The notes under the pieces are model-generated. The model saw only the letters and a program-made list of their open reading frames with translations. It did not search any database and was not told where the DNA came from. The position numbers and the translations under genes were made by a program. A stretch of DNA of 64,000 nt from Rhea pennata. Taxonomy: Eukaryota; Chordata; Aves; Rheiformes; Rheidae. Positions 12,166 to 25,089 of this stretch are shown in pieces. The first letter of the stretch is position 1, and each line of letters begins with the position of its first letter. Where the stretch lies: NCBI RefSeq assembly GCF_028389875.1, contig NC_084663.1:214544876-214608875 (forward strand). Direction: 5' to 3'.

Positions 12166-15100
12166 TTCAGTCTGGTTCTTTAGACTAAGTTTGTGCCAGC
12201 AATTCAATTCACTATTGTTCATTAACACCACAAGCAAATGTAACACAGATCTAACTTCTATTTTGACATATGGCGATGACTATAGCTTGAAAATAAAGCC
12301 AAGTGACTGGTAAAGAGTAGTAATGTTCAGAGTGAGACAGACACAGTGTATGCTTCAAGAGCCATAGGCAGGCCTGGGCACCTGATTCAAATACGATGGC
12401 TTTCCTAAACTTGGTCCAAGCTAGCTGGACATTCAGCAGCTCTGATTTGGAAACTCTGTAGCTGCATTAGCGCAGTATCTGAGATAACAGACCTGCTGGC
12501 TCAGAGAATGGAGCAAAGGAGCTTAACTATCCACATCCATCTGGACAGGCCTGCCCAACCGTCTTGGAAAAATAAGAACAAGCCTGCTGAAGTATCCTCC
12601 ACTAGCTGATGGAAAGCTTTTCCCTGAATCAGGGCTGAGAAGGGTAGAGGTACAGAGATCCCCACCTAGAAGCAGTTCAGAGGCTCTGGAGACAGAAAGG
12701 CATAATGCTCCTCTTTTTTGTCACCCAGAGGCAAGAGAAGGCTTCAACTTAAACCAAATCTGTAGAATTAATTCTTTCATAAGACTTGCAACAACTCTCC
12801 AGTTGGATTTCTCTAGCAACCAAAGATATTTCACCAAGGTGGGCACTGCCTACTTCCATTTTCTGGCCAGCTAGATTCAAGGGAAATACCCCTGCACTGC
12901 AGCCAAATCAAAGGTTGCCCCTCTAAGACTAGACCTCAAGCCACTGCTCTCACAAAAAAAGTGACTGCAGAAATTCAGAAATTGTAACTAAGCAGCATCT
13001 CACTTAATTTTGTTCGAGTTACCACCACCTGTACTGCTCAGTGGTATCACCAATTTTTTAACCATATTAACACAGAGTACTTCAGCTTCCTTTTCAGCCA
13101 GTCCTCCAACAAGAAGCCCCAGATTCTACAGTGAAGCTAACAATTGCCTTTGTGTTAGGTTTCAAAAATAAAATGCTCTTTGTTTAATGATTTTATGTCA
13201 CCTGATTAAAATAGATGTCCTTCTCGGAGGCCAACTATTTCATAGGCACACTGTTACCTTCCAAATTTATTTGTTAAAGAATAAGGCATTCACCAACATT
13301 TTTAGAAAGCAGCAAAAAGTCTGGATCACTCAGTGCATGCAGTTTTACATGAAGTTTGAGCAATTGCTGCACTGCTACTGCTGTCTTTCCTACTGAAGGC
13401 TCTGCACCACCTGCATTCATCAACATTCGTATCAGAGCACATCTTGGTTTTACTTCTCAAATTATGTGTTAAGCACAGATGTCTGGGAGTAAACTTTGTC
13501 TGTGAAGACTAAGGCAACAAAAAAAATACTGAGTACAGTACCCATCGCTGGGCTGCCTCTCTTACTGCCTCTGAACTTGTTGTGCTACTACCATTCTTGT
13601 AGCATCCCTTCTATTACTCTTCATTTCTCTCACGAGTTGCAGATTCAACTGATATTGTCCATCAGCAGACGAGCAACGGTTTAATACTTCTGCTTTACCG
13701 CCTGCTATTATTTTCACCTCTTACATGCCCTCTCTTAGCTCCTTGCTTAGGCACATAGGGCTTCTGCTGCAATTCCTGGCTTCCCCACACAACAGGACGG
13801 TTTGGTTTACCTCTAGCTCTCTAGATGTCTTCCTTAAATAAATAAATAAATAAAATAATCAGGGTGTCTTTCCCCTTCCTGGCTGCTTCCAGGGAGATGC
13901 TGCTTACCAATTGCATGAACAAGCCGAAGTCTGCTCTCCTGAAAGCCTTTCTCCTGGTGCAGACCTTCATTTGTGGTCATGGAAGCCCAATCTGTCACTA
14001 GTCTGGACAGGACTCCCTAGAGCAAGTTATGAATACCAGGCTTCCTCCCTAGGCAAGCAGGGACAATTTGCAGTTGTTACACCGCATGAGCACTGCAACA
14101 CAACACAACATAAATGTGGCCTCCATGTCAAGCCTTTAACAAACCACGTTTTTACAGGAGCATACTACTGTGATCATTTCCAGGTAACTCAAGTTCCCCT
14201 CAGCTGTGAAGGCATAAAAGCCAGAAGAACAAACTCCAAGACCATCCTCACCTGCAGCCTAACCTTTTGCCACAGTGAAGCTCCGTGACTCACCACAAGG
14301 AGCCAGTGACACTTCCTGCTCGTAAACCAACTACAGGGTTCTGCCTGCTCGCAGCAGATGTGTGGAGGACATCCTGTAGCTCTCACGAACAAACACTTGT
14401 AACATCAAGGAAGTCCTGGCTTGCTGAGCCAAAAAATTCAGCTATCCTTGCTGCAGGGCACTGTTCTTGCAGCTCACCAGCAAGTCATACCTCTCTCGTA
14501 CTTATCTCAGTGTAGTTGGTCAGGTCTCTGGCAAGTATAAAAGAAAAAATGTGGCTGTGTTTGAAACTTGCTGCTAACATGCATATTTGTACTGTCTCCT
14601 CTTCAGCTGTAACCACCTTAAATAAAACTGGCGGGTCTTCTGAAAACAGCTTTAGATGTTCCAGCAGAATGGTATTAACTGACAATTCAAACATCCTGTA
14701 ATATATTGGAGCTCTTTTTCCTTCTATAAATTCTTTACTGCAAAACACGTCACCATTTTCAAACAGCAATTTTCCCCAAGCAAGCGTAAGTTACAACTTC
14801 CCCCCCAACCCTTTTATCGTCAGGTATATAAAAATCCCTGTGTTGATTCAACTACTATAAAACATTTTACAACTCTGAAGAATCCTGCCGCCTCTTCCTA
14901 CGCCTGTCCTGCTACACAGAGGATTTACAGTAACTTTCACCAGCTGCCTCCAACTCAGCACCTCAATTAGAAATACACCCTTCCTGACCAACCGCCTTCT
15001 GCTGAAGTTTGCCCCATGCTGTTTCTATTCTTTAAATATCTACCTGTTTTCAACTAGGATAAATGACATTAAAAGAAAATTCTCTCGTGTGCAAACAGAA

Positions 15101-16267
15101 GTGGAAACGTTTCAACCACTTTGTGGAAGGTCATCTTGTAACTTAAATCACTAAATACTATATAATAAAGGCCTTTTGTGCAGAGCTTTGATTCCCTGAT
15201 TTAGATACTGTGTCAAGACTACTCTTCTGCCCTTCCTGCATCTACAATTCATCTACACTGGTCTGCTGCAGGTTTCACGCAGTCTTCAGCATCTTGATCT
15301 TGCCCTCTGCTCAAGAAGCAAGACCCAGGTAACTAACGACGGACAAAGGAATTAAACTTTGGACAAAGTTTAACTAACACCAGCTCAGGTGTTGGCAGGC
15401 CACAGATGCTGATTACGTGGATTTCGATGAAAAATTCTTAAAAGGTAAACGTAAAAGAACTGTCAGAAGTGGAAAGCAAATTTCTAGGCATTGGTTCCAG
15501 AGGAATTACGAAAACCAAGAAGAGAGGCAGACTCTGAAACGATACCCTGCTATCACTGAGCCTCATCCTTGCCTTAAAGTACAGCTGTTTCTAAACACAG
15601 CTACCATCCTGGTCCTCGTCCGCTTTGCTCTGGGTGGGCGGAGAAGCTTGTTCCAGTTTACACTGGAGTAGCTAAACCGGAGAAGGCATAAGGCGCTCCA
15701 GGAGAAGTGAGCAGCAGCAGACTTCAAAGATGTAGTTTCTCTCAACCGTTTTACTGAGAAATAAGGCTCCAGGCGGCAGGCAATAATTAAACCGATGTAC
15801 CTGAAGTCTAAGAATTCCTTGTACAACGTGCTGTGAAGCTGTCATTTTTACCAGGACATTCACCAGTTACCCAAAACCGGCAAAAGCCAGTAAGTACGTA
15901 TTTGGGTATTCTCTGTAACGTTTATAACATACTCATCTGTAACTTTTTTAACGTAAGCTCTTTAATGTTGTACTTTTAAACACACTCAAAGTTACCCAAT
16001 TTAAAATATATATGTATATATATGTATACACACACACATAAACATATACTTTAAATACTTGGTGCAGTAGTGCAAACCCATAAGCAGACTGTTTAAGAAG
16101 GATTTATTTTAGCAGCACATGAGCTTCCAATAAGTCAGGAGCTTTTCTTTCATAAAACTATCAAAAATGATTACGCAATTTTCTTCCAAGTTTCAGCTTG
16201 GAACTAAGGTTTTGTTCATCATTAAAATGCTCTAATCCATCCAGCCTAGGATAAGCAATCCTTTTTA
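12166..16267 (-). other. FCHSD2: FCHSD2 intron 2, no gene seen
   Basis: Intronic sequence without recognised exons. It contains an AAAT-type microsatellite near 13839-13858 and a short TA/CA-rich tract near 16005-16038. Short open frames here have no recognisable protein similarity. Confidence 0.55.
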
Positions 16268-16268
16268 A

Positions 16269-16324
<56 letters not shown>

Positions 16325-16350
16325 TATTTTTATATATATATTCATATATA

Positions 16351-16386
<36 letters not shown>

Positions 16387-16400
16387 CACATACATATATG
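16268..16400. repeat. Compound AT/AC...GT/AT microsatellite forming an inverted repeat
   Basis: The plus strand runs (AT)n from about 16269, then (AC)n from about 16293 to 16319, a short AT-rich spacer, then (TG)10 at 16351-16370 and (TA)8 at 16371-16386. The second half is the approximate reverse complement of the first, so a single strand can fold into a long hairpin. The short open frames seen here encode only dipeptide repeats and are not genes. Confidence 0.95.
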
Positions 16401-17624
16401 TGAAATATTTTTAGCTCATGCCTGAAAAATGCTCCTCTAACAATATGCACAGAAAAAAATTCCCGACAGCTTTAAACAGCAATGTACACACTATAAATCA
16501 CATGACTATACAGTTTAGGATTAGGATGAGTCACCACGGGCAACAGAGCTAAAATAAAAATCACTTCTGTCACTAGATACGGAGAATTCTTGTAAACCCA
16601 AAGGCGGCAAGGGTTTGCCTCAGAAAAGGATGAGTAGTCAAGCAATGTGATCTGAGAAACCCAACATCCAGCCGCAATACAATGCTAAAACAACGGCGTT
16701 TGCCCTTTAACAGAATTAAGAAAAAACACAAAACCAACTAGAAAGTCGCATGAAGATTTGATTCATTCTTTCACACAAAAGCGAAAGATCATTATAGTAT
16801 TAGTATGTACAATATGAAGATTGTTTTCCCAACTTAAGCATATTTTAAGTGATTAGTGAGTTTTTGCTTCAAATGAAGCTAAACCAATAAAAAGACATAT
16901 GATTTAGATAAATACAAAGCTACTTTGTATAGCTTATTCAAGACCAATTCATCACATTCAAGATATTTCCTATTTAGAAAAGCACTAAGACATTATAACT
17001 CAGCCCACTTGGAGTTTTTGGAAAACAGGAATATAATGAACTTCTTTGAATCCCATTTGCTTGACAGCTCTCTGAGAAAAGATATTTCATCATTAACACA
17101 GCTTGTTTTATGCTGGGTCTCCAAAATGTATTGTGGTAGGCAATAAGAGTATTACAATTTTTATCTATTCATCTGTCACATTTTAGGAATCTTGACAGTG
17201 CCACTCAGAATTAGTGCACAGACTTTCTTCCTTTTCTTACCTATGATTTTAGTACATGCACTTCATATTTAAATTATGTGCTTTACAAGGTTTTATTTTC
17301 CAGATCATTGACATAAAATAACGCTTTTCATTGCTAATGCTTTAAACACACTACACAACTAATAAGAATTACCACAACTTTTTTCTGCATTAAGCACCAC
17401 TGCACTACACCTTAGCAGTACATTATTCTTCCAATACTTTAAGTCAAAAAGTGCAATAGTTCACCTAAATCTGTTGTCCAATTTGTAAAATATACCCGCA
17501 GAAAAAAGTCAGAGCATTCCTTATAAAGTTTTAACGCGAGAACGCAAGCTGCAACTCAAAGCAACTAATCCTCACTTTTCCTAGGATTTGTAGACCTCAG
17601 CTTGCTTTGCTGCTAAAATATCGT
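16401..17624 (-). other. FCHSD2: FCHSD2 intron 2, no gene seen
   Basis: AT-rich intronic sequence; no exon, repeat family or RNA gene recognised. Confidence 0.55.
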
Positions 17625-17905
17625 TCTCCGGCGGTGCGCGCGCGAAGGCAACAGGCCCGCACCGCTCACGCCCCAGCCGCGCTCGCTGCGCCGGCTGCTA
17701 CGCAACTCCTAACTTCGCAGAAAGCCGCTGCTGCGCATCTCTCCCCGGTGCGACGGCGCGCACGACAGCCGGGACGGAAACGTGCCCGCGCCTCAGCCCG
17801 CTGCGCGCACAGGCTCGTGGCTCGGCCAAAGCAAGCGGGCTGAAGCTCCTTAACAGCGGCTGCCGCCCCCCAGGCCGGATGAACCAATCTGGCTACTTAC
17901 TCAGA
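17625..17905. promoter_or_regulatory. Small intronic CpG island, candidate alternative promoter
   Basis: About 280 bases are densely packed with CpG (including GGTGCGCGCGCGAAGG and GGTGCGACGGCGCGCACGAC) inside otherwise AT-rich intron 2. A CCAAT box in good context (AACCAATCTGG, about 17882-17892) sits at the right edge. Unmethylated CpG islands normally mark promoters or enhancers. No ATG-containing exon or convincing donor was recognised, so direction and product are unknown. Confidence 0.5.
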
Positions 17906-20900
17906 GCTGGGTACGCTTTTCGGTGCACAGATGTCGTAACAAGAAAGTACATGTATGCTCATCTTTACATTTGCTGTTCACGTTTTCTTCAATAGCTATT
18001 TAACCTGCTTGTATCTTGGATGCAAGAATCCGATCCAGTGATCGAGACTTGTGAAACGTGTCTCCTCCTCCTCCTCCTGCCACCCACCATCCTCTCACCA
18101 AAAACCTTTCCCTGCCAGAGTAACTCACCCAGGATCGCGTGTCGCTACTACAGGCTGTGGTCTACACACACACCCCCCCCACGGAAAACCAGCTATCCCT
18201 ACCACAGAGAAAGCCTACTCCAAATAGGCAATGGAAAATTCCCTCAGTTCCCTGCTGCTCAGCTCAGCTACGATTCCCCTGGGCCAGCTGCGACTCGGAG
18301 GCAGCTGCAGGAGGGACGCTGAACCAGGAGCCTTCACAGCGAATGCACGTCGCTTTCTGAACTTGGTGTCATCGTTGAAATAAGGAAAGAAGTGAAGGCA
18401 GCTAGATTCGCACAAGTGGGGTATCTGCTGGGTACGAAAAAACCCTCTAGTATTCTCTAATTTCACTCGCCACCAGGACAGATAGGGCACTGCCTGTCCT
18501 TGAACGGTCTCTTTTCCAGCTCAGCTTGTCTCCTTTTCTGAAATGATGGCATTATTTTCTTTCTATTTAACCTTGGCAGGTTCTTCTGAGTGTAACCCCT
18601 CCCTTCCCATCCTGCTCAGATCATTCCCTATCCAGGGGAAGAGAAGCTGCAGTCCTTTTTTTTTTCCCCACTCAACTTCACTCAAGCCAACAGCACCAAC
18701 CAGCCCCTTGAACAAGATATTTAAGTGTGCAAGAGAAGACGCCTCTCTTTTGCCACTGGCTTTTCCTGCTCTTGTTCACTACCTGCAAGAGAACCAGCTA
18801 CTACGAGCACCTCGAAACAGGACGCAGGGCGGAGGATAATCTTCCCCAAGGGCAAAGACAGCTCAGGTGCTTAACCGGGAATTTAGAGTCAGTTTGTAAT
18901 TCAACTATATTGGAAACATCTTACTTACGAAAACAGCATCTTTTCTTTGGGGAGAGGGGGCAGGAGGAAGTGTCTGGCTATTTTTCTGGAATGAAAAGCT
19001 ACAATAACAACAGAAAGTATTTGCTAATACGGGGTGCCTCTAAGCTGGCAGCTCACCAACATGGCTACGTAAAGATAAGGCACAACTGATTTCGAACATC
19101 TAGGACATCAAAAAAAATGTTCAAAAATGTCAACAGATGAACTTCAGAAGTAGGGAGATTCATTTGCTCACTTTGGAGTGCTTGGATGTGTCCGGCTTCA
19201 CAATAAGATCTCTTTGGCTAAAAAAAAAAACAAAAAACACAAAGCACTCCACAGTCCAGGTATTTAAAAGACTACCCAAAACTCCAGAACAAAGATCCCT
19301 GTCAATGGTCTCATTCCTCCGGCACAGCAGAACTCCAGAATAATGGTAATCCAGGAAAACAGTCAAAGATGAAAAAAGATGCCAACAACCTCTCACCAAA
19401 GACAAGAAAGCCCAAACGGGAAGCATGTGCAGAAGGAAGCATTAGAGAACAACGTTTCATCACGTTTTAGCAAGGTACTAGAAGGCGCTCAAATACTTTA
19501 TACATATTTTTATACTATTTCTTTAATACATAATGCCCACTAGCTGCCACAAGTGACATAAAAACAGAGAGGATTTAATTCCCCTGACGTTAGGAGGGGA
19601 TCAGGTAACCTCTCCTCCAACACCACACTGGAGCACCAACTTCAACCAGTCTTTGGATATTGGCATCAAAACGCTGCAGATTTACTACACGTCCCCAGGA
19701 GAAAAGCACAGGCCTCAGATGCGTAGAGGAACTGCAGTATATGGCCTCCTCCACTATTTATTAGCTCACAGTAACTAACCAAAATCTGTTTTCAGACAGA
19801 TTAATACGAAGTGTTAACATTTAATACTGAGTTTTCTTAACTACCTGAACAGCGTGAACATCATCTAAGCCCTGTGAGAGTTTTGACAATTAGCAACTTT
19901 TAGGCAGCTACAACTTTGAACGCCTCCATATCAGTCACTGGAAAAAAAATAAGGATTTCAGCACTTTTTGCACAGCTAGCACAGGGGGGAAAAAAATCAG
20001 ATGTCTGAAACTAATGCACTTCCCAAGTGTATTGCACACAGAGTTAGTGCTCTGAAAAACTCAACACCTCCCAGATCATTATATCTTTCAGTTCTTCACT
20101 TCTATTTGAAATACATTAAAAAAATAGCTAGCAAACAGACGCGCACTAGTCTTGCTGCATCTGCTGAAAGAGACTGCAGAAATTACTTCTCTTTCTTCTC
20201 TGCCAGTGGAGAGGAAAATGAGGGATTCAAGGAATTGCTAAAACTCCCTCTAACTGACCTAAAGATATTAGTCATACAAAACATTTCCATACCTCAAAAA
20301 TCAAAAATACATTAATTTTAATAGAAATAAAAACTAATAGGCTTGCTATAAAGAGAGATGAGTGTTCCTTTAACAGCACAGAAAAGATGAGATTGCTCAA
20401 AGATCGATTAAGGAAATCAAACCACAAGCTGAGAACTATTTTGTTCAAATTCATACATCTTCCTGTTATCTTGCTTATTCATATCTGAAAAAAAAAAAAG
20501 AAGCTGATAAAACCTCAAAATCGCTAGTGGCATTTTTTTTTCCTGTGTGAATTCTCAGAGTTTTACTCGTTTTACTTCTTATAGAGAAAGAGAAGAAATA
20601 CCATCCAGTGTCAAAAGATTTGCAGACAACCTAAGGATAGTGTCAGCAAACACAAAGAAATTCTTTTCAAAACTGCAAAGTACAACATTCAGCTACCACA
20701 CCAGATTCATACACGACGTTTCCGTGCTCACAGGCTTGCTATACATTTATGCTATGTCAGTACTGCCCATGATGCACAAACACAGTCCCATTCAACATCC
20801 TTGTCATCTCCAGGAGCATTAAAGTGAAGGGGGTGAGGGAGAAAAAAAAAAGTGTTATAGTTCTCTGCTTGAATATGCATGAACACTACTGGCTATGTTA

Positions 20901-23900
20901 CTGCTGAGCCTAAACTAAAACAGCCTGCCTCTCAGACTCCTTGCTACCTGCTACGCTTGTATGATTTTACCAATTTAGACTGCAAAGCCAGCAAGATCCT
21001 CTTCCAAGTAGTCTGCGTGGATGTAATTCTGGACACGGACTCACCCACCTATAGGAAATATAGGGCCTTCATGGTCCAGCTGTGCTAGTTTGCCGCCAAT
21101 CCAGTATCGAGGGAGGGCAAAGTACAGTTGTTACACTGCATACAGCACATCGATAAGCAACGTTATACACAAGCAGAGACTAGTATAAACTCAACTAGAC
21201 ATGGAAAAAGCAACTGCTGTATGTCATTTCATTTCCCCAAACGAGTAGAAAATAGCCAGTTCTACCAAAGGAAGAGTAACAGCATAAAACAAATGCACGG
21301 CCAAGTCATAGGTTAGATAACCCAGGGAAAAAGATACCTTGGAGGCACATTTACATTTAAAGAGCTCCTGTGTGTTTCAGGATTGCTGGTATAGTGAATT
21401 GACTAAGTTTTTCACCTTTGACTAGTACCACAGGAGCTGGTAACATAAATTTATTAAAACCCAAAGGTCCAGCCTTTACTGGGACTTGCATTAAGAAACT
21501 TGTGATGTTCCTACTTCTTCATTCATTTCTTCTCTCTCTCTCTCTCTCTTCTCTCGTAATTTGGATGAAAAATAAACTAACAGTAATTGAAAGCGATACT
21601 AATGTTCTTGGATATGGTGTTTCTGGCTTGGCTTCCCTCAACCATATAAACGTATAAACACTGCAGCAGCTCTCGTACAGAGAATATAAACACTTCGCTA
21701 TGCACCACGTGTTACACACAACTAGAGGGACTAACAAAAGTGTCACAAAGAACCAGAAGATAAAGAGAAAGTTCAAAACCAGGACCTATTTCTAGTCAGG
21801 TGTTGCTAGACAGCTGTATTTACTTGTCATCTTATTCAGCGAGAGAAAACTTCACAAACGGCAAGCACATCAAAATAACCTAAGTTGTAAAGCTGCTGCC
21901 ATCTACATTCCCTTTCACCAGTGGCAACGCAGCTGAAAACGAGCAAAGTAAATTTAGGGACAAGACACACTAAACCAGGCTGAGCAGACACTAACGTTAT
22001 CGAAAGCAGACAGGAATTAAGCCTTTATAATGCCATCTATCCCAGCTTTTCCAATTTCACGTCTTCTACGCTCTCTCCAGCGTCTCCCTCGGTTTTCAGA
22101 AAAGAACGGACCAACACCGAAGGGTTTTAGACAAAGCATTAGAAGAAATACGACAACCTGACACACAGGGAAGTTTCAGCTCTGCCTTTCTCAAGATAGA
22201 AATTCCCAAATCAAGAAGAGACAGCTATTTTACTACGCGAGGAAAGTTTTAAAGCATTTGGGTCTGTTTCACTTCAATTTTAAAAAGTCCAGGCTCTCAT
22301 CTCTGCCCCTCTCAAACACAGAATCAAAACCAAAGTACTTCCTCCTTTTACTCCTTTAGGAAATTATCTTAAGTCCTCTCTCAAGTTTCCAATCTTTCAA
22401 AATAACGGTAGGATTGTCTCGCAAAGGATACACATTCATTTTTGCCTACAGTCAAATACCTTTAAAAGCACAATTGATCCAAGATCATCTTGAAGTATCA
22501 CACATTCGAGGGAAATCGTGCTTCATTCTTCTGCGGGGAGGTGGTATTTTGTTTGTTCGTTTTTGTATTTCTTTTAAAGATGTATGCAAAGTAGCACAGA
22601 GCCAAAAAAAATAACGTATTTATTGCCTGGTATTGTATGTATTTAAACACTGTCACAAATTTTCTCTTTGCGCCAAAATTTTCTTCACAAACACTGACTC
22701 GCATGTGGCACACGAGCTAGAAATAGCTATGCTTAGTGGCTTTACCACCATAAATCTTTGAGAGTCTTCTGCATGGCTGAGCTCTTCTCATAAAATTAGA
22801 CACCGACGCATTTTGTCTCTCTCATTAAAAGGACGCTTGCCGGATAAAGCACAGGAGGATAGAGATGTGTGTGAACAACGCTGCCGTAGCCACTGGAGAC
22901 TGGACCTAGCTGCATTCTCGCAGACACAAAGAAAGGAATGCTCAAAATAACTCAAAAGACCGTTACGAGCAACATCTCCAAACATTAAGCAGAACTTTAA
23001 AAATCTGAATTTTAAACAATAGCATCTACATTTACAATGCCATGCAGGAAATAACCGATTTCAATGGATTTTTTGTTACTTTCATTCTCTTTCCCCAAGC
23101 ATTAACTGGCAGCATAAGGTTTGTTTCTGAAATGCAACTGAATGATTACAAATATTAATTCCACAAAAAGACTAACTTCTATTATTCATTCTGGCAAAAT
23201 GCTATTAAAAATTTAAAGCTTACTTATAAAAACAAACAAAACACACACACACAGAAAAAACACTACTGTGAGCTATCACAAAACACAGCTTCATTTACTG
23301 CAAGTATCTGACTGGAATCACTTTGGTTCAGGCTAAAGCTGATTAGGATTTGCTACGCTCCCCAGCTTTTTTTCCAGCCTATTTTTTAAAATAGGAACGC
23401 AGAACTTCTTGGTGTGTTCTTTCCTACGACAGCGAGAAGCCTGGTTGGGAAGACTGAACTAGCTGGTTCACTTTACTAACATTGAAAAAAAACCACAGAC
23501 CCACATTTGACAAAAAACTGAAGTTATCATCTATAACACAAGACAGAAGCAAAGTAGAAAGCCCACCAGGAGGAGCAGAAAGTTCCTACACCAAACAAGC
23601 TGAACTCAGTGACCAACGAAGGACGACAAGCAAAGTGATACGGTACAAGGCTCTCTGCAGCCAGGATAACTACTCCACCCTGGTGCACAGCCGAAAGATT
23701 CTCTTAAGGGGAAGTAAAATTCTTCTCCTTTGGACCTCTGAGGAATATTTACATGATGTATAACTTGATAACAGAGTTTCCCTCATTTGGCAGGACAAGC
23801 TTCCCACTCGCTAATGCTGAGCGGGTGCAAGGTTCTCAAGCCCTGGCTAGAGACAGGAACAGACCGATCTCTTTTGGTTGCAAAGCTGGGCTTGACCTCA

Positions 23901-24992
23901 ATCCAGAAATTCAAAAATTAAAAGGAAATTCACAAAATGTGCCATCAGGACACTACAATGTAATATATATATAGAGAGAATTTTTTTCTTTTTTACATTT
24001 CTTAAGATGATTTTCAGCATTAATCTACAACGATACAAAGTTCAACTGGGCTGTATGAGACAAAACACACACCAGTCTCAATTATATCTATTAGTAAAAA
24101 CATAAAAACCACTTCAGATATGGTAAAAGCTATCACATTGTCAGAGACATAAGCTTCTGAAAAAGATGCTTTTTCAAAAATTCCAATCCTGTGACACTAT
24201 CTCCACTGGGGATTTTTGCACAAGGTTTTACTTCCCCATTAACTTCAGTTCTAGGGCACAAACGTTAGCATTGCCCAGAATCGGCGTTCAGAATGCTCCA
24301 GCACGTGTTTTCAGCATGCCAAAAATTAAACTTGTTCCGAGCCAGCTTGACACACAGTCAGAAACACTCCCACGGGTGCGTTACAGCGGTGTGCTGCTGT
24401 CTGCTGCCGTTCGCCCCATCCTAAGGGCATCTGTGCCCTTAAGCCAGGTAATAAAGATTGTGAACAGGACCGGAGTTAAGCTTAGGAAGCTGAATAGATT
24501 TTCTGCAAATAAAATGCTGAAAGCACCATTAGCAGAGGATGCAAAACCTGGAGAATAAACCTTTTCCCACCAAACATGATGGAACAAAAAACAAAACACC
24601 ATGGGAAATTAAGCCAGGCTACCCTGGCGGGAAGCACGCTCTTCCTCTTTCCAACGCAGCTTATCACAACATTTGTGCATGTCCTGAACACCTTCAATCC
24701 CCTTACAGACAGGGTTTCGGAAGCAGGATCAGCTCGAAGGCAAAGGCTTCCTTACAGAACCCAGTCCAAGACTGGGGCCCGTGAAACCTGAGGAGTTTTT
24801 TGTTAGCTCTGTCATACATTCCAATTTCCATAACTGACAATCAAACGAGTTAAGTATACCTTGCACTGTCGCAAGGAAATCTGTCACAGAGACAGCTTTG
24901 CACAAGGGTATCACAACTGTTACTTTTCTAGAGCTCTGCCAAGCTGCAGTCAGGAGAAGAGTGATAGTTAGCTTAAGTAAAGCCCATACTAG

Positions 24993-24996
<4 letters not shown>
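17906..24996 (-). other. FCHSD2: FCHSD2 intron 2, no gene seen
   Basis: Long intronic stretch. A TC dinucleotide microsatellite lies near 21532-21556 and short TATA-like runs near 23964. No exon, tRNA or clear mobile element was recognised. Short open frames have no family signature. Confidence 0.5.
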
Positions 24997-25027
<31 letters not shown>

Positions 25028-25053
25028 AAAAAAAAACTTCTGCAGGCTAAAGA

Positions 25054-25085
<32 letters not shown>
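24997..25085. repeat. Oligo(A) tract followed by oligo(T) tract (inverted homopolymers)
   Basis: The plus strand has 28 A, GGG, 9 A (24997-25036), a 20-base spacer (25037-25056), then 29 T (25057-25085). The two tracts are complementary and can pair. It may be the remains of two oppositely oriented retroposed tails, but no element body was recognised between them. Confidence 0.93.

Positions 25086-25089
<4 letters not shown>

Noticed and set aside
16161..16450. Ile/Tyr/His/Thr/Val dipeptide-repeat frames
   Set aside because: Translation of AT/AC/GT microsatellite sequence.
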